36,707 bases of DNA from Endozoicomonas sp. (ex Botrylloides leachii) (GCA_028728195.1 JAQYUY010000123.1:1-36707); one strand, 5' to 3'. Counted from the first letter of the stretch, positions 1 through 10,011 are shown. Numbers and translations are program-made. The notes: generated by a model not told the origin, from the letters alone.

Positions 1-701
1 ATTTTAACATTGATCTTATCCAGAGAGATTGAACGGTCAAAAAGCGGTTTAAGAGAAATATCGTGGCTAACAAAAATTAGTGTACTATTCGCAGACTGAC
101 ATTCAGTAAATAATAGTTGTATAAAATCATTACGCGTAGCTTCGTCAAGAGCGGATGTAGGCTCATCAGCAATAATGATTTCCGGCTGACCTATCAATGC
201 TCTAGCGGCGGCTACTCGTTGTTGCTGACCAATACTTAGCTCGGTAACAGGGCTTTTTAATAGGCTAGGATCATACAAACCTAACTGCTTAACTAGCCGT
301 TCTGCTTCTGAGATTCCATTAACTGATTGCTCTGTTAAACGATGTCTTCGATTATCTGAAAGCTGCAAAGGCAAAGTGATATTTTCAATAATTGAAAGAT
401 AAGGAATTAAATTAAAGAGTTGAAAAATAAAACCAATATGATTGGCCCTAAAATGATCGCGTTGTGAGAGTGAAAGTGTATTAAAAGATTGGCCAAGGAT
501 AGAAACTGAGCCGCTATCTGGGACAAGGACACCACCGATCAAGCCCAGCAAGGTGGTTTTCCCAGAGCCAGACGAGCCGTAAATAAATAGCTTCTCATGG
601 GCTTTTACTGATAGTTCATCAATCAGTAATACAGGCAGGCCTTGCTTCCAACTGAACTGAACACTTTCCAGCTGAATTATAGGTTTAGTTATCACACTCA
701 T
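1..701 (-). CDS. ABC transporter ATP-binding protein (LolD/YbbA-like), 3' end truncated by window edge
   Basis: Manual minus-strand translation from ATG at 701: MSVITKPIIQLESVQFSWKQG...IYGSSGSGKTTLLGLIGG (Walker A)...LSIGQQQRVAAARALIGQPEIIIADEPTSALD (signature and Walker B). Not in the ORF track because it runs off the edge. Confidence 0.88.
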   Translation of the reverse strand, partial: MSVITKPIIQLESVQFSWKQGLPVLLIDELSVKAHEKLFIYGSSGSGKTTLLGLIGGVLVPDSGSVSILGQSFNTLSLSQRDHFRANHIGFIFQLFNLIPYLSIIENITLPLQLSDNRRHRLTEQSVNGISEAERLVKQLGLYDPSLLKSPVTELSIGQQQRVAAARALIGQPEIIIADEPTSALDEATRNDFIQLLFTECQSANSTLIFVSHDISLKPLFDRSISLDKINVK

Positions 702-703
702 AT

Positions 704-1240
704 TTAAAGCCTGAATTCTATTTTTTCTGGTGTCAGGGTTCCTGATCGCTGCTCGGTAGCTGTGAGGGCTTGAACCTCAATGAGATTGCTCCCCGTAAAA
801 TGCTCAAAAAATGTTGTTTTCAGCACATTCAATGCCTTGGGGTTTAGGCATTGGTATGAGTAGGCGACAGCAATATCGCTGTGCTCAGGATGATTATGGT
901 CATGACTATCATGCTTTAAATAGTCATCTGTTGGTTTCAATGTTTTAGCATTGACCAGGGTGCATTTTGCTTTTTTAGGCAGTATCCAAAATCCGCCTGA
1001 TGTTAGCTGATCCAGCGCTTTGTTCAGCGCTGATAGTTGATAGGGAGTTTGAATTTTTTCAAAGCCGAGAATGTCTTGAGTGGGCACAATGAGCTGCATG
1101 TGTACTGATGTATTATCAATGGCAATGTCCAATTTCCCTTTGCCGTGTACATGAGCCCCATGATGATGGGACTCAGCATAAATAGATGTAACAGTTAATA
1201 ATGTTGCAAAAGTGCTAAGAATGGCTGGTATTAATTTCAT
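704..1240 (-). CDS. ZrgA/DUF2796-family periplasmic protein, probable zinc uptake
   Basis: Signal peptide followed by His-rich SHHHGAHVHGKGKLDIAID and a second His-rich stretch HDSHDHNHPEH; lies 2 nt upstream of the ABC ATPase, consistent with an operon. Confidence 0.75.
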   Translation of the reverse strand: MKLIPAILSTFATLLTVTSIYAESHHHGAHVHGKGKLDIAIDNTSVHMQLIVPTQDILGFEKIQTPYQLSALNKALDQLTSGGFWILPKKAKCTLVNAKTLKPTDDYLKHDSHDHNHPEHSDIAVAYSYQCLNPKALNVLKTTFFEHFTGSNLIEVQALTATEQRSGTLTPEKIEFRL

Positions 1241-1552
1241 AATAAATATTCAAATTGTTTTTTTATCATCCTATACCATACTTTCTCGATCATTGCCTGA
1301 TAAATACCATAAGTTACGCGGCTAATACTGGGCTGAGTGGCTAATAAAATATTATCAGATAGCATATGCGCTACTCTGCTCGTTAATCTTTGTCATCCTG
1401 AAGGATGAGCAAAATACGGAACAAGCGAATTAAATTGAAATAATGTACTATTCCCTGCAAATTTTTGAGTGGAAAATGATTTTTAAAATCCATCTTCAGG
1501 CGTTGTTTACACTTATGCTTTTAATCCAACGCCAAAAAAATAGGGGGAATTG

Positions 1553-2752
1553 ATGGAAACAAGCCGGTTGTTTCGCTTAAAAAGCAGTATACAGAATTAC
1601 AGCTGGGGTAGTCGTGATGCTCTTAGTAAGTTATTTGGTATACCTAACCCAGCCAATGAACCTCAAGCTGAGATATGGATGGGTGCTCACCCAAAATCAC
1701 CGTCACTGGTTGAAATAGAACAAGGGCAATACATGCCGCTCGATCAGCTGATTCAGCAGCATGGCAGAAAAATTTTGGGAGATGATATCGCCTGTCAATT
1801 TGATGGAAAATTGCCATTTTTATTTAAGGTATTATCCGCAGCAGAGCCATTATCTATTCAGGCCCACCCAAATAAAGCGCAAGCGGAGCAAGGATTTAAG
1901 AAAGAAAACGACACAGGAATATCATTGAATGCGCCGTTTAGAAACTATAGAGATGATAACCATAAGCCAGAGTTGATTTATGCTTTAACGCCTTTTAAGG
2001 CCATGTGTGCTTTTCGTCCACTAGAGCAAATAGCAGCATATTTTCGGTTATTGAATAATCGATTTATTGACGAGCAGCTGGATATGCTGACCAGCAAATT
2101 TGATGAAACCGGGTTAAAGCAGTTTTATGCAACGTTGATGCAGGCGAGCAATGAGCAAATAGCAGATATTATAACGGATGCTTTCAGTGCAGCCAGCACT
2201 CATGATGACCTTGCCTTTAAAACACTGTGTAATCTGGTTGAAAAATACCCTGCAGATATTGGTGTGCTATCTCCTCTATTATTAAATATTGTTGAGCTCC
2301 AGCCCAAGGAGGCTTTGTTTCTTGATGCAGGTACATTACATGCCTACCTTGAAGGAACAGGTCTAGAGGTCATGGCTAGCTCCGATAATGTGTTACGTGG
2401 TGGTTTGACGCCTAAACATGTCGATGTACCCGAGCTACTGGCAACAATTGATTTTCGCTCCGTGGCTTCTGATCAACTAAAATTGCCACCTCGTCGCGTT
2501 GAGCGAACTATAGAATACCCCGTACCCGTCAATGATTTTAGTTATACCTTACTGCCAATTGAACAAACTCTTATGCACAGACAGAGTAATGCTGTGAGCT
2601 TGTTATTTTGCAATGCCGGGCATTTTCTTGCTCAAGATCATAGCCATAAATTGCACTTAAAGCCCGGTGATGCTTGTTTAGTGCCTGCAAATACAGAATA
2701 CAGCCTTTCAGGAAAAGGAGAAGCCGTTATTATCAGCTGTTGTGGCAAATAA
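1553..2752 (+). CDS. manA: Mannose-6-phosphate isomerase, class I
   Basis: LKSSIQNYSWGSRDAL, AEIWMGAHPKSPS, PLSIQAHPNKAQAEQGF, DNHKPELIYALTPF, DAGTLHAYLEGTGLEVMASSDNVLRGGLTPKHVD are class I PMI motifs. ATG at 1553 (ORF track begins at TTG 1550); purine-rich RBS AGGGGGA upstream. Confidence 0.95.
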   Translation: METSRLFRLKSSIQNYSWGSRDALSKLFGIPNPANEPQAEIWMGAHPKSPSLVEIEQGQYMPLDQLIQQHGRKILGDDIACQFDGKLPFLFKVLSAAEPLSIQAHPNKAQAEQGFKKENDTGISLNAPFRNYRDDNHKPELIYALTPFKAMCAFRPLEQIAAYFRLLNNRFIDEQLDMLTSKFDETGLKQFYATLMQASNEQIADIITDAFSAASTHDDLAFKTLCNLVEKYPADIGVLSPLLLNIVELQPKEALFLDAGTLHAYLEGTGLEVMASSDNVLRGGLTPKHVDVPELLATIDFRSVASDQLKLPPRRVERTIEYPVPVNDFSYTLLPIEQTLMHRQSNAVSLLFCNAGHFLAQDHSHKLHLKPGDACLVPANTEYSLSGKGEAVIISCCGK

Positions 2753-2811
2753 ACCGTGTTAGTCTGAAAAAAGATAGAACGGTATTATAACTATTCGGTT
2801 CTGACACTGTC

Positions 2812-3204
2812 ATGAGCATAATGATGATAAAAAAAACAGGCTTTACCTTTATTGAAGTGATAGCAACATTGGTTATAATTGTAATCCTTACCACTGTTGC
2901 GCTGCCTTCTTATCAGCAATATGTTGTCAAAACACGACGCTCTGATGCCTATATTGCTTTAATGCTTGCTGCTGCTGAACAAGAGCGGGTATTTGCAATT
3001 AACAACCGTTACTTATCAGATATCAACCTATTGGGTGGAGCAATATCACCTGAAAAATTCTATGAACTTACTGTCGATCTGACAAATACAGGTTATATAT
3101 TAAGAGCAATGGCTATGCCAGAAACAAGTCAAGCATTAGATGAAGATTGTCAGATAATGACGCTTAATAATTTGGGTATTAAGTTACCAGAAATATGCTG
3201 GTAA
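2812..3204 (+). CDS. Type IV pilin / minor pilin (PilE-like)
   Basis: Class III prepilin leader KKTG^FTFIEVIATLVIIVILTTVALPSYQQYV; C-terminal Cys pair (DEDC...PEICW) typical of a D-region. Confidence 0.88.
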   Translation: MSIMMIKKTGFTFIEVIATLVIIVILTTVALPSYQQYVVKTRRSDAYIALMLAAAEQERVFAINNRYLSDINLLGGAISPEKFYELTVDLTNTGYILRAMAMPETSQALDEDCQIMTLNNLGIKLPEICW

Positions 3205-3259
3205 TAATTGATCCATTATCAAGTGATGAAGATTGAACTTCTTATATAAAAAGTCAAAA

Positions 3260-4156
3260 TTACTTCTTCACATGACTATAACGCTTAATAATTTTTGTAT
3301 ATAAACAGAAAATAAACAGGCTAAAAAAAATCGGTAAAATAAAGACTTCTAAGAAAGAGACTGCAATATATGTTGAAATATTTGAGGCTATATGCCTAGC
3401 CTTTTGAGTCAGATTATTTTTTATCATTTTAAACGTATTAAGCGCCCCAGTCGCTTGATTTTTAATTGAGTCTTCATCTTTATTTTGCAGAATATGATGG
3501 TGAGTATTAACAATTTCCTTATAGCTTTTATGATGCGAAATTTCTGTGACAGATTTACTCGCATAACTAACTAATGTAATTGATAAAGGAATAATGACGG
3601 TTAGCAATAATGAAAAAGCTATGAGTGTTTCACTGCAACGAACAAGGGGAGCATACCAGTGGCTTTTTCCTGGAAGCCAACCCCATACTGCAATTAAACA
3701 GAAAAGCGCTAATTGAATGGTTAGCAATAGCCATGGCGTTAACCATTTTATTAGATTCATCAGGTTGTCAATTACCTCTAACGCAATAAGATTATAAAGT
3801 GCATAACTCTTTCCATGATTAACTAACTCGGTCAACTGTGCTATGACGTTGCCTAGATTGATATTTGCACTAAGAATAAAGTTGATGCCAAAGTCGCTGC
3901 TTTGTAAAACAGCAAGACCTGCATGCAGCTCTGATAGAACGAGCAACATCGCGGCTGTTCGTTCTGTAGCGGCACTGATATAAACGTGATTTTCACTATA
4001 AATACTGCCTAATAATTGTTCGCCTATCGAACTCAATTTACCCTCAGATGCAAACCATGATGTGCCCATCACAAAAATAAGCAGCAGACTGAAATAACCG
4101 TATCTGACCAAGTGCGGCCACCAATAGATAGCTCTTTTCTGGTTTATTTTGTTCAC
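3260..4156 (-). CDS. Uncharacterised multi-pass membrane protein
   Basis: 298-aa ORF with several hydrophobic segments and a polar loop of about 80 aa; 22 nt downstream of the GH25 gene on the same strand. No family recognised. Confidence 0.65.
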   Translation of the reverse strand: MNKINQKRAIYWWPHLVRYGYFSLLLIFVMGTSWFASEGKLSSIGEQLLGSIYSENHVYISAATERTAAMLLVLSELHAGLAVLQSSDFGINFILSANINLGNVIAQLTELVNHGKSYALYNLIALEVIDNLMNLIKWLTPWLLLTIQLALFCLIAVWGWLPGKSHWYAPLVRCSETLIAFSLLLTVIIPLSITLVSYASKSVTEISHHKSYKEIVNTHHHILQNKDEDSIKNQATGALNTFKMIKNNLTQKARHIASNISTYIAVSFLEVFILPIFFSLFIFCLYTKIIKRYSHVKK

Positions 4157-4178
4157 TGTTATTACCTGATATTTGCTG

Positions 4179-4991
4179 TTATATGCAGCTGAATTTATTT
4201 AATTTGACCGCATTGCCGTCAAAGTGACTTTTATCTACTATTCCGTTGATACCGGTCACTTTACCTTTATCAGTGTACTGCCAAAATGCCCATGGAATAG
4301 ACACCATGCGGTTATCGCTGGTGGTGTAGTCTCCTATCCATAAAGGGTAGTCTGTGAAGTGGTCAGCCAAATAGGTTAGCCAATAATGCTTGTTAGTATA
4401 AATAATAGGACGGCAGCCTGTAGCTTTCTCAACGTAAACTAACCAGTCTTTAACTGATGCTTGTAATGATTGGTTACTTCCAATTGGCTCAATCTCAATA
4501 TCCAGCACCGATGGCAATGAAAGATTCTCATGAGCAATAGTATTGATAAAATGTTTGGCTTGTTCTATTGCATCTAGGGCAGGATTAAAAAAATGATAAG
4601 CGCCATATTTCATCGACGTATTTTCTATATTATTAATATTTTCTTGGAATCTTGGATCGATATAATTTGTCCCTTCTGTCGCTTTAATAAAAGCAAAGTG
4701 ATATGTATCAGCAACTTGCTGCCATTGAACCTCCCCTTGATAGTGAGAGACGTCAACCCCATTGAGTAATGCAGAGCTATTATTTGGTTTTTCAGAATTT
4801 GCTGCTAGCTTGCTTCTTTCTATTTTAATTTTTTTGCTGTTTATTTCTGAGTAAATATAATTTTCTTGTTCAGAAATTTTGATGAAATTATAGTACATAA
4901 AGCAACTGATTATACCCACTAAAATAAAGTCAACAAGGTATGTTAACCTGTTGCTTTTTATTATTTTTTTATCATTATTGTTGTTTTTCAT
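4179..4991 (-). CDS. Membrane-anchored glycoside hydrolase family 25 (lysozyme) protein
   Basis: N-terminal TM (LVDFILVGIISCFMYYNF) then GVDVSHYQGEVQWQQV, FAFIKATEGTNYIDPRF, YGAYHFFNP, LPSVLDIEIEP, IIYTNKHYW, PLWIGDY, WAFWQYTDKGKVTGINGIVDKSHFDG: complete GH25 motif set. Confidence 0.93.
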   Translation of the reverse strand: MKNNNNDKKIIKSNRLTYLVDFILVGIISCFMYYNFIKISEQENYIYSEINSKKIKIERSKLAANSEKPNNSSALLNGVDVSHYQGEVQWQQVADTYHFAFIKATEGTNYIDPRFQENINNIENTSMKYGAYHFFNPALDAIEQAKHFINTIAHENLSLPSVLDIEIEPIGSNQSLQASVKDWLVYVEKATGCRPIIYTNKHYWLTYLADHFTDYPLWIGDYTTSDNRMVSIPWAFWQYTDKGKVTGINGIVDKSHFDGNAVKLNKFSCI

Positions 4992-5471
4992 TATTTTTTT
5001 ATATGCAAAATATTATTTTATTTTCATCAATAGCCGTAAATATTTCAAGTGAGTATATTGAATTTTAGTGGTAATTAACTCTAGCTTAGAATAGATTGTA
5101 TATTTATTTTAATCATCAATGCTATACAACTGCTTTTGTTTTTTTACTATAAATAGCAATTAAATTATTGGAAGGAAAGGATTTAAAATCTATACTTTTT
5201 GGTAATAATTTAATCCAGTTGACAGTGTTTATAGGATATAACCTCACTAACCACTTTATCGTGTAGCTCAGTTGATTTTAAAAAGTAGAATAGTAGATAG
5301 AAATTCGTTAAAGCAAGTACCTGAATAAACTGATAGAGTAGGCTCAACGAGGTGCTAAGTGAAGGAGTCATGCTAAAGTTGCATGGTTTTTACTTCTTAG
5401 TGGTAACCGAAGATAGGCTCCACTTTTCCGCTTCTGGTTGATATAACAAGACTATCAAAGGTACATCCAGC

Positions 5472-5894
5472 ATGGATCAAAAAGTATTCAGCACAGAAAT
5501 GAATGTCCAAGTCATCCATCTGAACTATGGCAACCATCTTGCTCATGATGCAACGGTGCGGATGCTTGAAGAGTCTCGAATGCGCTGGATTAAGACTTTC
5601 AATAGCAATGCTTCAGAAGTTAGCTTAGAAGGAAATATTGGCTGGGTAGTAAAATCTTTTTGTATTAATTACGAATCAGAAGCGACACATGGTCAAACCC
5701 TTCGTTTTGACCTATACCCAAAAAATTTGAAGCGGACAAGCTTAGAAATAATTCATGTTGTTACTAATCTTTCGATACAAAAAAGACTTTGTAAGTGTGA
5801 TATGAAGCTAGTATTTTCAAATAGAATCAATTTGAAAGTAGCTCGTGCACCCACAAAGTTTTTTGACTTCATTAGTGCAGCTATGACCGTCTGA
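5472..5894 (+). CDS. Acyl-CoA thioesterase, hotdog fold (4HBT-like)
   Basis: NVQVIHLNYGNHLAHDATVRMLEESRMRWI and later hotdog-like segments resemble YbgC/4HBT thioesterases. Confidence 0.7.
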   Translation: MDQKVFSTEMNVQVIHLNYGNHLAHDATVRMLEESRMRWIKTFNSNASEVSLEGNIGWVVKSFCINYESEATHGQTLRFDLYPKNLKRTSLEIIHVVTNLSIQKRLCKCDMKLVFSNRINLKVARAPTKFFDFISAAMTV

Positions 5895-6148
5895 GCTACT
5901 ACAATCCATTTTGAGTTATTTAATTATAATGTTCCAATTAAATATTGAAGGCTATTATTTCCATAAGCGATTTTCTTAATAAAAATGTTATAGGCATATA
6001 TACGAGTTCAAAAATAAAGCAGCAAAAAAATTGTGCTATATATTTACGCTTGGGCATCGCCCTAGCAATATGAATTCCCGCCTTTGAGGGCGGGTAAGAT
6101 ATCAAAGCGGAGAGCGCCATAATCGTCACTAAAAGCTGTAATCTTTTA

Positions 6149-7177
6149 TTAGTACTGCTGTTTAAGCTTTAAAGCAACATTGACCAGAGCAATCAAAACA
6201 GGCACTTCAATAAGTGGACCTATAACACCAGCAAATGCTTCTTGTGAATTCAACCCAAAAACACCAATGGCAACGGCAATAGCAAGTTCAAAATTATTTC
6301 CAGTTGCCGTAAACGATATTGACGCATTCTGGTCAAAAGGAATGCCTAAACGCTTGGCGATAAAAAAAGTTGTAAAGAACATCACTAAAAAATAAATGGC
6401 CAAGGGTAAAGCAACTAAAAGAACCTGCATCGGTAATTCAATGATCATCTTTCCTTTAAGGCTGAACATTAAAACGATTGTACCGAGCAATGCAATTAAG
6501 GTGATTGGTGAAATTTTTGGTAAAAATACCTCCTCGTACCATGGCTCACCAAAATTGGCGACTAAAATTTTACGACTGAAAAAGCCTGCTAAGAAAGGAA
6601 CTCCCAAGTATAACAGTACACTTTTTGCAATGCTTTCCATCGAGATATCAATTAGGTGCCCTTGAAAGCCAAAATATGGTGGAAGTACAGTAATAAATAG
6701 CCAAGCTAAAATACTGTAAGTAAAAATTTGGAACACGCTGTTAATGGCAACCAGTGCTGCGCCATATTCTTTATTGCCGCCACCAATATCATTCCATACC
6801 AAGACCATTGCAATGCAGCGGGCTAAACCAATAAGAATGACTCCTATCATTAATGAAGGGTGGTTACCTAAAAAGGTAAGGGCTAAGAAAAACATTAAAA
6901 TAGGGCCAATTATCCAGTTAATCACTAAAGATAATGTAACTGCCCGTTTATTTTGTAATACTTTACCCATTAACCCGTAGTTAACTTTGGCTAATGGGGG
7001 ATACATCATAAAAATTAGGCCAATAGCAAGAGCTATGTTAGTTGAACCTATGGATAACTCAGCATTGGTTTCTGCAATGCTTGTTGGGAATAAATTTCCC
7101 ATTAGCACGCCTATGAGCATTGCTAGGAAGATCCAAACGGTTAAGTGTCGGTCTAAAAAACTGAGTTTTGTTTGCAT
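6149..7177 (-). CDS. ACR3-family arsenite efflux transporter
   Basis: LSFLDRHLTVWIFLAMLIGVLMG, PLAKVNYGLMGKV, NWIIGPILMFFLA, LIGLARCIAMVLVWNDIGGGNKEYGAALVAINSVFQI, TATGNNFELAIAVAIGVFG: ACR3 signatures including the conserved Cys of GLARCIAMVLVW. Confidence 0.95.
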   Translation of the reverse strand: MQTKLSFLDRHLTVWIFLAMLIGVLMGNLFPTSIAETNAELSIGSTNIALAIGLIFMMYPPLAKVNYGLMGKVLQNKRAVTLSLVINWIIGPILMFFLALTFLGNHPSLMIGVILIGLARCIAMVLVWNDIGGGNKEYGAALVAINSVFQIFTYSILAWLFITVLPPYFGFQGHLIDISMESIAKSVLLYLGVPFLAGFFSRKILVANFGEPWYEEVFLPKISPITLIALLGTIVLMFSLKGKMIIELPMQVLLVALPLAIYFLVMFFTTFFIAKRLGIPFDQNASISFTATGNNFELAIAVAIGVFGLNSQEAFAGVIGPLIEVPVLIALVNVALKLKQQY

Positions 7178-7194
7178 TTTAGATACCGCTGTGA

Positions 7195-7536
7195 CTAAAG
7201 GTTATAAAAGAGAGTATTGGTTAGCGTGTTAAGGTTGTTTAAGCGCTCTCTGTTGAATACATAACAGCTTTTTTTACCTATGGTGATAGCCTTTACCAAG
7301 TTAGCCTTTTTAAGGATGCTGAGGTGTTCTGATACGGTGGATTGTGCAAGTTGTAAATGTTCTACTAAGTCAGCATTTAAACAGCCGCCTTGTTGCTCGA
7401 GTAAGCTTAAAATATGTAAAATTTTAACTCTGGCAGGGTGCCCTACGGCTTTTGCCAACTCGGCTAGAGTGTTCTGTTGAGTGGTACAGAGCTCTAGTGT
7501 GTTTAGTAGGTTAGGATCACTGAGAGTACATTGCAT
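7195..7536 (-). CDS. ArsR/SmtB-family metalloregulator
   Basis: AKAVGHPARVKILHILSLLEQQGGCLNADLVEHLQLAQSTVSEHLSILKKANLV winged-helix motif; 17 nt upstream of acr3. Confidence 0.92.
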   Translation of the reverse strand: MQCTLSDPNLLNTLELCTTQQNTLAELAKAVGHPARVKILHILSLLEQQGGCLNADLVEHLQLAQSTVSEHLSILKKANLVKAITIGKKSCYVFNRERLNNLNTLTNTLFYNL

Positions 7537-8262
7537 AAGAAAATAATCGTTAATCGTCGAATATCGATAATAATACTTTCAACTAAGAAAAATGCAACAC
7601 GTTATTAATAAGATTTTCAAAGGTTTTTTGTAGGGAAGCTAAACTTCAAGACCATATATTATTGATTAAATCGAGATCCGACCAATAGGAGAATAAGCAG
7701 TGATGCTGTTGTTTGATCTGCATTATACTATGCTGCCATTAATATTTTTTATCTCATAGCAGTCATTAACGTTACTTGCCCTCATTATTAGAGTAGATAG
7801 AAAAGATGATTATTATGATAAAAATATATCTGGTATTAGTAGACCATTACAGGGTAGGAGCTCAGACTATTTGAAAAACAACAGTGAGGTATTCAAGCGT
7901 TTTTCCAAACGATAAGAGCGCTATCAAGATAAAAGGAGAAATTTACGATAAGATCATCGGTCAGTTTATCAACCGAAAGCACTGTCAATTTGCGTGAGTT
8001 ATGGCCATATTTCCATAAAAAATTAAGTATTTCAATTCATTATATATGATTAGACTAAAGTTTTATTTATCTTTAGTTAGCCGCTCATTTAGAATGATTG
8101 CTGTGTTTATATTTTTCTATATTACCTTGATTGAGATCAGTTGATTATTATATGAGAAATCAATAGTGGACGGCCACGGTTATTTTTTTGTTACTATAAA
8201 TAGCAACTAAATAATTTAAAGGGATATGTTGGAGTGGCTAATAAATTAAAGGAGTAATACAT

Positions 8263-10011
8263 ATGATATTATTTAATAGGCCACTTCAATGCGATCACCA
8301 ACCACGTTTAAAAATAACGCCTTGTGATGGGGAAGGTCGTTATTTGGGAAAAAGAGTTAAACCTAAGTATGCTAATCATAAGCTAGCAGCTTATGATAAA
8401 AATGCTAACCTCGCTGCTTTTGATAAAAATAAGCATAGATTCAATAATGGAAATATCATTAATATTAATACAGCTAATAATATATCAAATAATGCGTTGC
8501 GAGGCTGTTTAGAAAATATCTATCATAGAATGCAAACCCAGAATAATTCAATGAAAGAAGCAGCAATAAATGATCTTAAGAAACTCTTTTCTAGGAAAAA
8601 TATTTCAGTAACCGATTTAAAAAAAGTTCTTACCTCCATTAATAAACCGTGGGCTGATGCCTGTTTGTCTGACCAAGAAATGATAGCATTTACGTTATTT
8701 ACTGCTTTCAAAGTCAGTGATTTAGCTGATAAGCTTACTAAAATAGTGTCATATTATATAATAAAAAATCCCGATAATATCATTCTGGAAAATAAAAAAC
8801 AGACAAGATATAAAGCAAGCTATTTAGATAATTTAAGAAATGATAAAAAAAATATTCCTGATTACAACATGCCATCGAGACTGCCAAATAAACCAGCTTA
8901 TCGAAAGCCAGCCTTAATAAAAAAGTCTTGGCAGTTTAATCGAGAAGATAAGCTGAGGAACAACTTACCTTTTACTCGGGTTCAGGCTGAAAACTTAAAA
9001 GGTCAGCTATTTACCGCAGAGTTACTTAATAGTGTTCCAGATGAAGTGCTCAAAAAATATGGCTGGAGCAAGCAAGAAATAGGTATACTCCCTACCAATA
9101 AAGATAAGGCATATCTTAGTAATGCAGCAGAAACTAATCTTGGCCTAAAACACATGAGTATTAGAAATAATTTTCGGTATTTTGGTCAGGGTGGCTTTGG
9201 TAAAGTCAAGCTAGCTAGAATACAATTACCGAGTAGAACAAGACCACAGGTCTGTGTTGCAAAAAAAATGTCCGGACATACAGTCAACTTACAAGAAACT
9301 AAGAAAGAGATAGCATTACAAAACCAGTCTGGTGTAGCACCTAGAGTTTATGGACTTGCGGATACAAAAAATAAAAAAAATAGCCGACAATATATTGTTT
9401 TTATGGAGCCGGCTAAAGGCTGTAATGGATATGATTATATTCACCAGCAGCGTCATAAAATGACAATACAAGATAGATTCCATATAGCAGAAAATTACCT
9501 TAACAAGATTCAGGTAATGCATAGAAATGGTGTTTTCCACCAAGATATTAAATTAAATAATAGTGTCATCGACCCTAAAACCAAAGCAGTACAAATTCTT
9601 GATTTTGGTCTTGCCGTTACAAAGCAAGAAAAGCAAGAAAATGGAGTGCTTTCTGACTGCTCATATTATATGCCTCCAGAGCTTGTCTTCGGTGGGAGGT
9701 ACAGCTATGGCGATTATGACAAAGAAAAGGGCGATGTTTTTTCTTTAGGCCTACTGCTCGCTAGGCTATTTAGCACGGAATCACGCTTGGACAGAAGAGC
9801 TTTTGCCGCATGGGGTTCATCTAACAATAAATACCCCAGTATAAAAATAGCACGAATGCTAGCTAGCCTAAATATAGGCGATACAAAGATATATAATTTG
9901 GTTAAGCGTATGACCAATGAAAATCCAAAAGCAAGACCTACCATGAAAGAAGTGCTGGGTGATTTTCAACGGTTGAAAGAAAAGCAGAGAAGCGATAGGT
10001 TTTCAAATTAA
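8263..10011 (+). CDS. Eukaryotic-like protein kinase (paralog 1) with long N-terminal extension
   Basis: C-terminal kinase motifs: FGQGGFGKVKLA (G-loop), VCVAKKM (Lys), KKEIALQNQSG (helix C Glu), GVFHQDIKLNNSVID (catalytic loop), VQILDFGLA (DFG), MPPEL (APE-like), DVFSLGLLLARLF, ARPTMKEVL. RBS AAAGGAG upstream. Confidence 0.88.
   Translation: MILFNRPLQCDHQPRLKITPCDGEGRYLGKRVKPKYANHKLAAYDKNANLAAFDKNKHRFNNGNIININTANNISNNALRGCLENIYHRMQTQNNSMKEAAINDLKKLFSRKNISVTDLKKVLTSINKPWADACLSDQEMIAFTLFTAFKVSDLADKLTKIVSYYIIKNPDNIILENKKQTRYKASYLDNLRNDKKNIPDYNMPSRLPNKPAYRKPALIKKSWQFNREDKLRNNLPFTRVQAENLKGQLFTAELLNSVPDEVLKKYGWSKQEIGILPTNKDKAYLSNAAETNLGLKHMSIRNNFRYFGQGGFGKVKLARIQLPSRTRPQVCVAKKMSGHTVNLQETKKEIALQNQSGVAPRVYGLADTKNKKNSRQYIVFMEPAKGCNGYDYIHQQRHKMTIQDRFHIAENYLNKIQVMHRNGVFHQDIKLNNSVIDPKTKAVQILDFGLAVTKQEKQENGVLSDCSYYMPPELVFGGRYSYGDYDKEKGDVFSLGLLLARLFSTESRLDRRAFAAWGSSNNKYPSIKIARMLASLNIGDTKIYNLVKRMTNENPKARPTMKEVLGDFQRLKEKQRSDRFSN

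Noticed and set aside
1392-1407. Short perfect hairpin TCATCC-TGAA-GGATGA upstream of manA
   Set aside because: Only 6 bp with no T tract or conserved context; likely chance.
5261-5280. GTGTAGCTCAGTTGAT resembles a tRNA D-arm
   Set aside because: No matching acceptor stem, anticodon arm or TPsiC arm follows; downstream sequence is AT-rich and unstructured.
5938-6129. 63-aa minus-strand ORF with GC-rich hairpin CCCGCC/GGCGGG
   Set aside because: No recognisable family, short, and the hairpin lacks a T tract; not supported as a gene or a terminator.
6180-7232. Several plus-strand ORFs opposite acr3 (6180-6395, 6396-6665, 6744-6980, 6987-7232)
   Set aside because: Antisense to a clear ACR3 gene; composition explained by the opposite strand.
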